Assembly (NCBI GenBank): GCA_032622095.1
Contig: CP136067.1
Coordinates: forward strand, 130,279,990 to 130,343,989
DNA: 64,000 bases
Source: Siphonodentalium dalli
Lineage: Eukaryota; Mollusca; Scaphopoda; Gadilida; Siphonodentaliidae
Direction of reading: 5' to 3'
The notes below the pieces were generated by a model, which saw only the letters and a list, made by a program, of their open reading frames with translations, did not search any database and had not been told where the DNA came from. Positions 44,754 through 57,265 of the stretch are shown here, in pieces. A program made the translations under genes and the position numbers. Each line of letters starts with the position of its first letter. The first letter of the stretch is position 1.

Positions 44754-45172
44754 ATGAATTCTAAAATTTTCACCAAACACTTAGGACGGGATAGATACCT
44801 TACCGTCGGTGAATATAAAAGCATAAAAAATATAGACATCAGAATATGGAACGAGGGGAAGTTCCCTACTAAATTCGGCGCCTGCCTGAGATTACAATAG
44901 TGACTGGAATTAGTTGATAACGCACAGAAAGTGTATGGACATTTACAAAGCAGATCTTCTTTGGAAAGGATACATATCGGACATAATGAACACGTGACTT
45001 ATGATCATGAACACAGTGTTGTACACATCAGAAAATTCTTTTACCCGAAAGACAGTGAGAGACCTTGCCCTACTAAGACAGGTGTAACTCTTAACCACTC
45101 AGAACTTGAACAGTTGTGATGTCCACCATTACTGTGGCTGTACCGGAACTACAAACTTTAGTACCCTGCTAC
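44754..45172 (+). pseudogene. Tandem PC4-like gene, right-arm copy (broken)
   Basis: ATG at 44754-44756 gives the same N-terminal domain as the left copy up to CLRLQ. There CAGTGG of the left copy is TAGTGA, two consecutive in-frame stops (44898-44903). The second domain is still readable from about 44931 (HIGHNEHVTYDHEHSVVHIR, KTGVTLNHSELEQL), then TGA at 45117-45119 with small indels beyond. The left counterpart (26007-26432) is open throughout. Loss appears recent, because most of the sequence is still near-identical. Confidence 0.8.
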
Positions 45173-47308
45173 ATGCAAGAGGATCATAAAACAAATCAGC
45201 TTGGCATTTTAATGTGTAGTTTCTGTTCACCGGAATTATGCAAAATATATACACCTGATTCGTTTTAAACTGTAATTATTATGTAATGGAATAAATGATT
45301 GTGTTTGATAAATAATAAAATGTGTACATTTTTTAAAAGATGCGTTCAGTTTTACTGCTATGGAAAAGCCGACCCACGTGTAGTAAACATGTCAAAATTA
45401 TTCTCTGGCATGACCTTCCTCGATTATCTTGTGATTTTGTAATAACACTACAGAATGAGAATGACTTGAGTAATACCACGACCAAACTCTACACCCCGTT
45501 CTGTAGTTTTATGACTTAAAAACAAAATAGCGGCCATGTTTTTCGTATGATTCGAACTGAAATCTCGTGATAACATCTGAGTGACGTCGGGCACGTACTC
45601 GCCAAATTTCATCATGATTGGTGGAAAAATGATGACCACTGGAGGCCATGTTTCTCAACCGATTCGTCCCCAATATGTGACGATGTCCGCTAAGTGACGG
45701 AGAGCAACCCCCGTGGTTTGGCGAAAAAATAAGCCTGACATGACATTTTTTTTTAAATATATAAAATTCAAAATAGGCTGGGGGCCATGTTATTGAACAT
45801 ATTCAAACCAAAATATGGTGCTGACCTCTAAGTGACGTCTGGCACGCACGTGACAAATTTCATAATGATAAGATAGAAAATGAGAACTCAATGGTACCTT
45901 TTTTTTTACTTGAAGGTAAGTGGCCAATCTGTTATAATGCTGCTGTCGTTTAACATATATTTGCGTCAATTTTATATGAATTAAAACATATAACTAAAAT
46001 CTATATTAAAACGAGGTGGTATTGAGACAATTTTGAAAATAAAGAGCGTTTGTATTGATGAATACGCCGAATTAGATTTAAATGCATAAGTGATGTGTAC
46101 ATTTAATGTATGTGACCCAAAATGCGTTCAGTTGTATGTTCAAATATCTATGGATAAGGCGTTGATTGATTCCTGATAGTTCGATTATATACACCATATT
46201 GTAAAGTGGTAGTTAGAGAAAAAAGCTTAACGAATGTTAGAGATGATTTAATCAAGTTTGCCATTGAAATAACAGTGTACCATTAGGCGGGATACATATC
46301 TTAAAGGGGCCACATACAGGTATTTTTTAAACGGACCATATATGATGCCATTGAAATTATGAAGGAATTTTCAATACTAGTCAAATAGAATGTTGTGGAA
46401 ATTTCCACATGTAGAATGTTCCAGAAAAATTGCGTGGTTGAAGATTACCTCTGTCCAATGAGCGGGGAGTGAGCCGTTAGGGTTCACCCAGGGATTGCAT
46501 TGCAATTCCAATGACTCAGGTGTCGCACCTGAAGTAAGTATTGGTTATTTACTAGCAGCACCAAACATCGGTACGAACGTCTCCAATGTTATAAAACACA
46601 CATAACCCAGTGAGAGCTTTCCGATTAATGGCAGCAAGCCATATTTCCGACTAAATCCTGAAAAATACCAACAATTCTGCTGTGGATAAGGGATCGCTTA
46701 ATTAGGGCATTACTGTATGTGTATGAAATATATAGACATAAAACAACACACCACTACGTCTGGTTCTCTCTAACTGATCCTCTCTCTTTCTTCCGCTACT
46801 CCTTGATATTCTCAACACATGTGTGTTTATGTTTGCTAGAGTATGAGATGGGCCTCGTTTGGTTACATACGACCATGAAAGTAATATTACCTGTATTCAG
46901 ATCATTTACTTTACTAAAGGGGAATATTCAAGAAGGTAGATGACTCGAGGGTTTAATATTTTGTGAGGGAAGAAAGACGAGACCTTAGCTTTGTTGTCTC
47001 TGTCAGCACACTTAATGACACGTGTTTGTGATGAAGGTTATAGCGCACCAGGCGAGAGATTTTAATCATTTTAATAATGTGGATTCAAAGAGCAGAGCAA
47101 TGGCTGGATAATGTGAAGCTTCGAAAATTGCAGTACTTTCTCTAACTAACACTTTACAGAATGATTCCAGTAATCTATTCTGTGAATGATTGTGCAATAC
47201 TTTACCATGAGATTAAACCAGACGCTCTTCAAATGTCTTCAAATGAGAACATGGTATGAGACCATGGACTGGGGCGATTCAAACTGAAGCTTATATTAAT
47301 ATGATGGC
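45173..47308. other. Right-arm sequence without a supported gene
   Basis: Counterpart of 24.2-26.0 kb, plus about 0.35 kb extra at 45.73-46.10 kb (GACATGACATTTTTTTTTAA to TGTACATTTAATG) that the left arm lacks. Frames here are not constrained. Confidence 0.5.
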
Positions 47309-47796
47309 ATGGCGAACATTCCAAATGCATTGGGAGATCATGTGATACAAGTGCTTTTGAGAGACAGTCAGTGCGTTGTCGATTCTAATGAGTTTACTGC
47401 CCAACTGTCAGGTCACGTGACGACTTTGAGAATATGCTATTATAGGAGATACGCTCTGTTATTGTTTTTTCCCATTCTAGAAAATTCTTGTTTCCTAGAT
47501 GTAATCTGCATATGTATTATTGGATATATTGAAATATATATGGCCAAGGCGCTAATTTCCGAGAATTTGTTTACAGGGATACATCATACTGTTCATACAT
47601 CAAATTTTAAAGTGGTAGTTAGCGAAAAGTTTAACGAATATTCGAGATGATGTAATAAATTTTGCCATTGAAATAACAATGGACCATTAGGCGGCGGAGA
47701 ATATTCAAGATGAGATGCTGTGTCGAGGAGCCCCTTGCTGCCAGGCCGTGTATAGAGTCGTATATATGGCTATATGCAGTCGACCTACCTATCTCT

Positions 47797-47842
47797 CAGT
47801 CTCCCTCTCTCTATCCCCTCTCTCTCTCTCTCTCGCTCTCTC
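47797..47842. repeat. CT-rich microsatellite
   Basis: CTCTCTCTCTCTC with interruptions, the mirror of the GA tract near 20.77 kb. Confidence 0.9.
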
Positions 47843-49131
47843 ACAATGTCTCTCAGTCTCATCCCCACCCAAACAGTGATTTCACCATATATGCTGATAT
47901 AATACACTAGTTAGCTGTACGGGGGGGGGGGAATAAAGAAGTCATATGTAAAGATTTGTAAGGCAGAACAATTAAAGAAAGCCTATAGCGCACCAGAAGA
48001 GATATATTTTAATTAATAGTATTAACAGATGTGGAATTCAAGAGAATAGTGTACCAGTCTGAACCGATTAGTGTGCATCTGTTTGTGAAAATGTATAATG
48101 CTTGGCGTCCCTACATACTTCATAAATGCCTTAAGTTGGATAGCTAGGAAAATCTATGAAGTGATGGTCTCATACACTCATTCCCCACTCTATTCACAAA
48201 CCCCTTGCACAGAAGCCATTAGGAACATGCATTTTTCAATAACAGACATGTTGATCTGTATCGTGGCAGTTAATGAATTAAACGTGTGTTTAATTACGAA
48301 GCTTCGAGGATCTGTCTGTTGTGTTGTGTATGGAAACATATCACTGTGATTTACTTTATTGGATATTGACATGTCTTACCCCTGGTGCAGTTTGACTGAT
48401 TCCTGAGAATTCGATTACAGGTATCAAATTAAAGGAACCACATACGACACAGGTATGAAACTTAAAGGGATCATATACTATGCCTTTGAATTTATGAAGG
48501 GATTTTTAATAGGGTCCAGAAAATTCGAGATATTGGAGAAGATTCCAGAACTGCAGGGCCAATGAGCGTGGTGTCAGCCCGTAGGGTTCAGCCGGAAGTA
48601 TTGCATCAGATTCCAATGACTCAGGCGTTGCGCCGGAAGTAGAAGGTTGCATCAGATTCTAATGACTCAGGCGTTGCGCTGGAAGTAGGGGATTGCGTCA
48701 GATTGTAATGACTCATTACACCTTCGTTCTAAGCTATACTTCACACCCGATGAACAGTATACATGGCTTACTTTTATGACGGAAGTATACAGCCATTGTA
48801 AATGAGCCACACCCACGCTCGTGAAGTATACAGCCATACCGAAGGAGCCACACCCACGCTCGTGAAGTATTCAGCCATACTGAAGGACCCACCCACGCAT
48901 CTGCCATTCTCAAAGACCCACACCCACGCGCGTATACATACTCAAACACTCACGAATCGTTATGGCATACGGTGCGGGGCGGGGTACTTTGATGTTCTTT
49001 GTATACATACTCAAACACCCACACATCGTTACGTCATACGGTGCGGGGGCGTGTTACTTCCTTTGATCTCGGCGCTGAAGTATAATAATTCTATTGTCAT
49101 GAGCCATACCCCCAATAGTGCTGCTCTGCAG

Positions 49132-49832
49132 AGTGGTTTGCAACAATTCTATATCTCCATCCCATGTTTTAACATTTCTAGATCTAACTTATATTTTCCT
49201 ATAATAAAATATGGTGGGATATGACAAATTGTTTGCCATTACGTTTATACATGTAAATGACTTCTCTGTTTTGTGAAAACATTTCCACTCAGTTTTAGGA
49301 TAGATGTGAATATTTTGATTGCCATTTGATTTTCGGGGGCAAATCATAATATATAAACCAACATATTACATTGTTTTGTATCCCCGACGACGAGACAACC
49401 ATATTTAATACATTGACCCTTTCTTCTTATGTGCGGAAGAACAAAACACACGGAATGTATTCATATATGAAAACAAACACACGTTTTATCCACAATTTTG
49501 TGATTAATTGTCAAATACAAGTAAATGCCCTCATATGTATTTTTCGACAAACCATAGCGTATATATAATATGATAACAAAGTACTATTATTCGAAAAGTT
49601 ACTCCCTCCAAGTCCAAATGACGTGGTTTCAATAACAGGGCGTGGCACATTTATGTGGTATATACGCTATACGTCCACAAAATATAAACATCCACACAGT
49701 ACCATGCAGATTTAAACCGGTACATTAATTAATGCGACTTGTGAATATACTTCAAAGTATCAACCTGAGCGGGTACAATTGCATGCTATTCACCTAATCT
49801 AATTGTTTATTTACATTTCATGGCGCTTGCTG
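49132..49832. other. Flank beyond the giant inverted repeat, no gene seen
   Basis: AT-rich; no duplication of the 19430-19450 flank is visible, so no simple target-site duplication brackets the inverted repeat. Confidence 0.5.
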
Positions 49833-50360
49833 TTAAAGGCACAAATGGCCTTCGTTATAGGTCATAATTTAGATATAATAGTTACCAGATTGTAAACATG
49901 TTGTAACGAATATACTAATAATATACTATAATGATAGTATGAATGCGATATTATCCTCAAAACACACTTTGTGTGAGTCGAATATTTATTTATATACAGC
50001 ACGCACAGATTGAGCGATACGCACAACACTCAACACCGTGGCGATTTTTTAGGAGACTGATTCACAGTTACCCATTCAACATCGAAATATTGAGAGGTGA
50101 TTTGGTGGAATATCTAACCCAATTTCACTTAATGCATGGGTCTCCATGACGATGAGTGTTTTGCTTATCGCATACTATTTACGTACTGTTGGTTTACATA
50201 GCTTGGAGTTTGTTTACATAACACAGACTACTAACGTGACAATAACATGCAATTTACGCGATATTTATATGTATAAAAACAAAGTTTGTCTATATTATAA
50301 TATTCTTTCTGTTCATGGCGGTTTTAACGGATGTGACAGCAATACCCAACGCCAACCCTT
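49833..50360 (+). mobile_element. Uninterrupted copy of the 34.1/35.4-kb repeat
   Basis: TTAAAGGCACAAATGGCC near the start and CAACGCCAAC near the end frame blocks ACACACTTTGTGTGAG, GAGCGATACGCACAACAC, GAGTGTTTTGCTTATCGCAT and ATGGCGGTTTTAACGGATG. This is the same order as 34100-34385 plus 35430-35700. The end motifs relate it to the GGCGG-ended family at 7.7 and 18.1 kb. Confidence 0.7.
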
Positions 50361-51995
50361 ACATTATTTTTAAACGCATGGAAACAAAACATATGTTTTA
50401 TGGAATTTGGGTAACATAGAAATGACATTTAATATAACTGCACCTATCCATGTGTTATCCATGGAATTTCCAATTTAGATGAACTGTGTACCTACTGTTA
50501 CCACGGCGTTTCTGTGACTTGCGAAACTCTTCAGTATATCAACATTTGTGAATCCAATTGCTATTCACCTATAAAAGTATTACCAATGATGGCTTTTTAT
50601 GTCGAAAAGCATGGATAATAAACATAGGCTTTATTACATTTTTGACTTATAAATAGCACTTAATACATCCATTATATATTTAAGTCCAACATTAGCTTCA
50701 TTGTACCTGAGCATATCTGGTGGCCTAAGTCAACATTTTGGAAGATACTTCAGAAGAACAATAGGACCCTATATATCAGCCATTTATTAACTCTGAAATG
50801 TTTGAAAAAGTAAAACATCAAGTGATCCAGACAGACTGATGGACAAAATGAAAGCACTGCCGCTGACAGTTATTTAGACCAAATTTCAGAATACCACCAT
50901 TGACCACAAAATCTTAACCAAATATGAACCATGCAAATTTCCATTGCGAGCTGCTTATGAATACTGAATATAACCTGGTGTGAAATCAAGTACAATGAGG
51001 GTTACGAGCGAATCATTTTACCCATTCACAATACAAACTGTCCATAACACATGCCTATATAACTCGAAGGCAAGTGTGACTCCATACATAGTAGTAGTTC
51101 AACCAGGCTCTACTCATGATTCAATCCATGATCTGGATATTGCCCATGCACACTCCTGCTACGATATGATACATGTAGGTAGCGCTATTTGTGCTGGCGA
51201 TAGGATATATTTTCAATTGAGACTTGTACAATTATTATAATTTCAACATGCAGTGACGAATGGTAGCCTGTTGTAATACTAATTTTGTTTCTCATTTCTA
51301 ATAGCATACCATGCCATTTCTTGCCTAAGCTAAAATAGCCACTATGTAACAAACGAATTTGATGTCCGGAGCAGTTGGCCCCATTATTAGCTCAGAATAG
51401 TCATTGCTTGTACGCAGCATAATGCATTTCAAATAAGTTGGAAGTGTAAGTATAAATCGGGCAGAAGTGTAGAAATTACAGTAAGTTTGCTCAAACTTCT
51501 CCCCAAGCAACATGCGATTTGCCCGAAAGTTCCACCGTCCAAAGTTTATGCTTGCAAATCCTTCGTGTGGTGTAGCCTACCCCCGCCCCTGGCCCATACG
51601 GTTATGTAAATGGCCAAAGCAATTAATACGGCCGTATAACTTACACAAGACAGTAGAGACGGGTAAATGTAAAATTTAAACGAACCGACATCCGATATTG
51701 CATGGTATCCTGAATGATTTCAAACTAATTTATGCCATTTTAGTTGCTGACTAAATGTTGATAATTGACTCGCAAATCAGAACAATCACTTCACTTAAAT
51801 ATAAAGTGGTACTATTAGCCTGACGGCATTTCGGGGTACGACAGTGAACTGAGTATATACCATCGGAATTAAATTCGAACTAACAGTAACACATATATTA
51901 ATATTAATAATACATTATATTACACAATGAGTATATGTTATCATACTGCGCACTAGTTCGTAACATGACTAATAGATAATTAGATTTTCTCTGTT
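50361..51995. other. Intergenic stretch, no gene seen
   Basis: AT-rich. A frame at 50980-51240 has no recognised family. Confidence 0.5.
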
Positions 51996-53480
51996 TTAGA
52001 ACGGCCGGCCAAATTCACAGACTAATTGCGCACATGTCAAAATTTGACACGCCCTAGCGTTACGCACCAGCTCTATCCTAGCATCGACACTAAGCTGCAT
52101 AAATGCTACACAAGAATAGATTCCATGAGAATAACTGCCATGGTACCAGCAGCGCGTTTCCTTTGGTCTCATCATAACGAATGTATTTGCCTGGGGATTC
52201 AACCCGTTACCATTTGACGATTTATCTGATAGCTGACCGATCCTTTCTGCAAGTTAACCGATAATCTCAGAATTGGTGTTCATATGCTCATTGATAGTAA
52301 TGAGCAGTTTGTAAATATTACAACAGCGTTCATCCTTCATTTCCGTTGCAGCTGCCATTGCAGTATCACTGTCCTTGCGATCACAAGAAGACATATACTC
52401 GAGTGCTGATTTTTCCTCTAATAGGAAGTAATTAAATTTAGAAAAATCAATTGGAGAATTTCCAGTCCTCTGTCTTTGTTTTAGTATGACCCATTCTCGT
52501 TTCTGAATTTTCGGCAGTAATTGTTCCATTTGAGTGATCACGGTCGAATTGTTCATTTCATGTTCCGAGACCAGCTTGTTTCAGATCTAGCCAACATCTA
52601 CCATTTTGATAAAGTTTCTATTGTCACCATCTGCGATTGGGTTCAACATTGTTATATCGTAAATTATAACTTCAGTGAGTTTCTCTGGCCTACCGTATTT
52701 ATAGTCCAGTCTCTGGATTATTTTAGAATAGTCATCATCAACACAAAGAACCTTAGACAGGGCTTCTCCCGACAAACAACACTTGAGAGCGAACGGGTCT
52801 TCGCCGAAGTTAGCAACCATGTGACGTTGAAAGTCACGAAGTAAGCTGGGATAGTCTCTTATGTTTCCAGAGAAATTAGGTGGTTCTAACTTTTTCAATT
52901 TCAGAGCACGTGATATACTGCCCACATGTCCAGTTTATTGTTTATAGTTCAAATCTTTCATTCGTTCTGAAACAAGCGACTTCATGTTGCAAAGATTTCT
53001 ATAAAGCCGATCTAAGTCCTCGTTCAATACTTTAATGTTGTCTTCCCCATCAGTGAAGTCGAGAATTTCGTTCGTTTTCGCCTCTAGTATATCAAATGCG
53101 TCAACTAATTGCTGCAGAATATCTTGTATAACATCAGCCTCCTTGTATGCACAACATTCCCTCAACTGGTTCAAGATCCGAGTGAATTTGACTTTTGCGT
53201 GACCACGCTGCTTCCTGTGCTGCTCCATAATACAGTCGTCCATCCCTTGTGTTGAAATGTTTCGTGTGGTCAAAGACATGCTATAACGCCATTGTTGTAA
53301 AACAACCTGGGTAACACTTGGGTTCCGAGATCGGCTAGTACCAAATGAATTATTACGTGATGCCATCACGTGGGTTACATTTAGGTTCCGAGAGTGGCTA
53401 GTACCAACATGATGTGGTATTATATCAATATTTAGAACCAAATTCTTCTCGATACCTGTTGGTCTGGTACTAACAGACAT
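51996..53480 (-). pseudogene. BEL/Pao-type gag relic with four in-frame stops
   Basis: One minus-strand frame runs from ATG at 53480 to TAA before 51996 without any shift, about 495 codons. It is cut by stops at 52935-52937 (TAA), 52587-52589 (TAG), 52581-52583 (TGA) and 52254-52256 (TAA). The N-terminal third is coiled and polar (LNQLRECCAYKEADVIQDIL, RLYRNLCNMKSLVSERMKDL). The middle has LEPPNFSGNIRDYPSLLRDF and the downstream SGEALSKVL and IIQRLDYKYGRPEKL that characterise the DUF1759 gag of BEL/Pao elements. KREWVILKQR follows, then a decayed Cys/His knuckle around TRCWYHGSYSHGIYSCVAF. No protease, RT, integrase or LTR was recognised next to it. Confidence 0.72.
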
Positions 53481-53609
53481 ATTGGTACTATCTTAGTACC
53501 AATACGGCTTGTTATTTCTATGTGTGTGTGATAAAATGGATCTCAAATTCGTTGCAATTCTAACGAAATTAAGCTTGTGCGTTGAATATATCAGCTAATA
53601 TAGATACCG

Positions 53610-56280
53610 TATTAAGGTCCCATCTAGGCTAGTGTTAGAGTCCCGACTCGTCCCCCCTCTAGTAGGGTTATGCTTAAACTCCAGTCCCGAACCGTCCAGT
53701 CCAGGTTATGGTTATGGTTATGGTAATGTCCGTTCCAATCCGCAAAGTTAGGTTTATGGTAATTATCTCGGCCAGGTCAACTCCCGGTTACTGCAATGTC
53801 CCGGTTAGGAATAGGGTCCGTCCAGGTAAGTGCTAGGGTACTTATTAGGGCGAGTTCCCGCTTAAGTATAGGGTCCGGTCCGGTTAGGATTACGACCCCA
53901 TTCCGGTTAGGTTTAGTGTCTCGACTCGTCCCTTCCCGTCCCGGTTATGGTTATGATTGTGACTAAGGCTATGATCCAGTCACGTCCCAGTCGGTCCGAC
54001 CCCGATGAGCGTTATGGTCCCGTCCAGATTAAGGGCACGTCTCTGGTTAGGGTCCCGACTGGTCCCTCCCATGTTAGGGTTAGAATTAAGGTGCCGTCCC
54101 CATCTGCCACGTTCAGGTTAAGGTACCGTCCCGCGTCGGGTTAGGGTTAAGGTTCCATCCCTCCCGGTTTGGTTTAGATCTAAGGTTATGGTTCGGTCCC
54201 AGGTAGGGATATGGTCCGATCCCATTGCGGTTATAGTTATGTGTAAAGTCCCGCCCCGGCTATGGTTAGTGTCCCGGCCCGCCTCATCTTGGGTCAGAGT
54301 TTAGGTTAAGGTCCCGTTCCATGTGGTTGAGATTGTATTGAGGTTTAAGGTCCCGTCCTGGAAAGGGATGCTAGGGCCCCGACCCGTGCCGTCTGTTATG
54401 ATTAGGTTTATGTTCCGTCCTATGAGCCGGGCTAATGTCACTTCAAGACCCGGTAATTGTTATATTCCCGTCCCGAACGGTCCAGTCCAAGTAAGAGTAA
54501 GGATTATGTTTAATGTTAGTGTTAAGGTCGGGGTTCATGAATACCATGCCGGCTAGGTTTCTGGTTATGGTTTTGGCTAAGGTCCTGCCCCGCTGAAGGT
54601 TAGGTTCCCGTCCCCGTTAGAGTAAGGCTTAATGCCACGTCAGAGTTAGAGTTAGAGATCTGGTTGAGGTCCCGTTTATGTTAGTGTTAGGGTCCCTTCT
54701 CGTCTCGTCGCTATTAGGGTTATTGTTTAATTCCCGCCACTAGTCGTCCAGTCCAGATTAGGGTTATGGTTAAGGTTATGGTTAGGGTTAAGTTCATGTC
54801 CTAACCCGTCCAGGTTAATGTTGGATACCCGTCCCGATAAGGGATGAGGATCCGCCCTGGTTAAGGTCAGGGTCCCGATTAGGGTTAGGTTCAGGTTAAG
54901 GTTAGGTTCCCGGATATGATTAGGGTTACGGCGCGGTTAGTGTTAAGGTTCCGTCCCGGTTATGGCTATGCTCCCGACTCGTTCCATCCCGTCCCGGTGA
55001 AAGTTAAGGTCCAGTCAATTGCGCCTCAATCGGCGTTAGGGTTAAGATCCCGACCCAGCCTGTCCCACCCCAGTTAGCTTTAGGGCCCTGTCATGGTTAA
55101 CTTATAGTCCCTAGACTCGACCTTCCCGGCTAGGGTTAGATTTATGGTCCCGTTCCCACCCGCCACGTCCAGGTTAGTATACCGTTCCGCATTAGGGATA
55201 ATGACTCCCTGTCGGTTATGTTTATAGTCCCGTCTCACCCCGCACACACTAGGGGAATGATCCTGTCCCGGTTAGGTTTATAATTACTGTCCCGTCCCGA
55301 TGTCCAGGTTAGGGTCCCAAATCCCGTAAGGGTTAGGGTCCCGCCCGGTCAGTGTTATACTAACGACCCGCACCATTAGGTTCCGTCCAAGTTATGGTCA
55401 GGCTTAAGCACCCGGTTATAGGTAGGGAGCCGTCCAGTTCAAGGTAGGCTAAGGGTTATGGTTTGTCTCCCGTCCTTCCCGGTCAGGGCCAGGGTCCCGG
55501 TTAGGGTTGGGATCCCGGTTAGGGTGCCCATCCCGGTTAGGTTTAGGGCCCCGTCTTAGTTAGGGTTAGGCCCCAGTCTCGGTTATAGTTATGGTTGCGG
55601 ATATACTTAAGGTCCAGTCCCGTCCAAATCTGGGTTAGGGTTAAGATCTCACCCTATTCTGTCTCTGATTAGGGTGCCGACTCGACCCCTCTCGGTTAGA
55701 GTTAGGTGTCCGGTTAAGGTCCCGACCCGGTTACCGGTAGGGTCCCGAATCGTCCTGTTCCGGTTAGTGTTATGGTTAAATTATCGTCCTGAGTCGTGCA
55801 CGGTTAGGGCCAAGTTCATGTCCCTGTTTGGGCTAGGTCCCGTTAGGGCCGGGGTTTCAGTTAGGGTTAGAGTCCCGTCAAAGTTAGTGTTAGGACCCGT
55901 CCCGGGCAGTGTTAGGGCCAGGTCCCGGTTAGGATTTTGTTTGTGGTTAGGGTTAAGGTCAAGTCCAGTTTTATTGTTAAGATCCAGACCCTGCAGTTCC
56001 CATCCCAGTTAGCGATAGGGTCCAGTACATGTTAAGGTTATAATCCCACCCTCTTCCTTATCTTGTTAGGGTACCGACTGGTTAGAGTTAATGCATCGTT
56101 CCCACCGACAAGTTCATGTCAGCCTATCGTCACTGATATGGTTATGGTAAAGGTCGCATCGCGGTTAGATTTAGGGATCTGGTTAATGTCCCGTCCCGGT
56201 TAGAGTTAGTGATTGGGTTAAAGTCCCTTCATGGTTAGTGTTAGACTCCCCACATAATATTATCCCGCCCAGGTTAAAGT
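53610..56280. repeat. Degenerate telomere-like TTAGGG / GTCCCG array, first block
   Basis: Dense variants of GGTTAGGGTTAGGGT, TTAGGGTTAAGGTCCCG and GTCCCGTCCCGGTTA in one orientation (G-rich on the plus strand). Most units are 6-20 bp with GTCCCG or GACCCG between TTAGGG-type units. No run of more than about three exact TTAGGG copies was seen. Frames here are repeat translations. It is an interstitial, decayed telomere-like satellite rather than a telomere. Confidence 0.85.
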
Positions 56281-56640
56281 GATGTGAAACACTCCGGTAG
56301 GGTGATCAAATATAAATGGAGAATAATTTCTTGTTCAAAGTAGTAATTTTTACAAATATTATATCCAGATTGACAACACACACGCCATTCTTATATATTA
56401 ATTAAATGCAGTGGCTCTCGATGGCGAAATCGTTTTCGTTAGTTTATCTCCGATAGATGCGTCCAGAATCGAGTAGTAAATATTTACAATTGAGCGTAGG
56501 TCAGACGATGTTTTCTATGGAGTGGTACGGTCGATGTGCTTCAGATTTTCGGCGAAGTTAGTAGAATGCTACATTCCTCCAGCTAGCGCCTGGATACTAA
56601 CTGATCAGATTCGCGCACCCGAACAAGTGCATAATGTCTT
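56281..56640. mobile_element. Insertion in the telomere-like array
   Basis: Begins GATGTGAAACACTCCGGTAG, sharing the 4111-4245 repeat, then continues with unrelated unique sequence to about 56637, where the array resumes. Both boundaries fall within GTT/GGTT-like context; no clear target duplication. Confidence 0.65.
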
Positions 56641-57265
56641 TAAGGTTGGGTCCCCGTTCCGGTTATGGTTAATGCCCCGTCGAGGTTAGGGTTAGGCTCC
56701 CGGTTAGGGTTAGGTTCCCGGTTAGGATTAAGTTCCCGGTTAGGGTTAGGATATGGTTATGCCCGGTTACGATTAGGGACCCGTCCCGGTTATGGGGTTA
56801 GGTTCACGACTCGTCCCGTCCCGTCTCGGTTATGACTATGCTTGTGGTTAGGGTTAATGTCCTGTCCCTTCCCAGTCGGGGTTAGGATTAAGATCCCGAC
56901 CCAGCAGATCACATCCCGGTTAGCGTTAGTGTGCAGTCCAGGTTAATGAGATAGTTCCGCATTGTTCCGTCTCTGGTTAGAGTTAAAATCCCTTCCCGGT
57001 CAGCGTTAAAATCCCTTCCCGGTCAGTGTTAAGATCTCGTGCCATTCCGTCCCGTTTATGGTTAGGCTCCCGTCCCCGTGGGTGCTATAATTACGGTTCT
57101 GCTCCGACCTGCCACCTCCACTTTAGGGTCCCGTCCCGGTTAGGGTTAATGTCCCGCCCCGGTAAGGGCTATGGTACCGTCCTGATCAGATTTATGTTAA
57201 AGTCCCTTCCAAGTTAGGGTTAGGTTTAAGGTACTGTACCGGCTAGAGTTAGGATCGCGAAACGT
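56641..57265. repeat. Telomere-like array, second block
   Basis: Same composition and orientation as 53610-56280, including GGTTAGGGTTAGG-type runs near 56690-56750. It fades after 57265. Confidence 0.85.

Larger units (their letters stand above)
42186..49131 (-). repeat. Right arm of giant inverted repeat (~6.9 kb)
   Basis: Starts TTGCTATTATTGTACGTG (reverse of AATAGCAA at 28894) and ends GCTCTGCAG at 49131 (reverse of 19451). It carries the same IAP-like and PC4-like genes in opposite orientation to the left arm. It lacks both large left-arm insertions and has about 0.35 kb extra around 45.73-46.10 kb. Confidence 0.93.

Noticed and set aside
19451-49131. Integrated malacoherpesvirus or other herpes-like genome (long inverted repeats plus IAP genes)
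   Set aside because: No capsid, polymerase, terminase or other viral core gene is visible in the spacer or flanks, and the spacer is filled with ordinary animal transposons.
53947-57217. Arg/Pro/Val-rich frames of 63-112 codons
   Set aside because: Translations of the TTAGGG/GTCCCG repeats.
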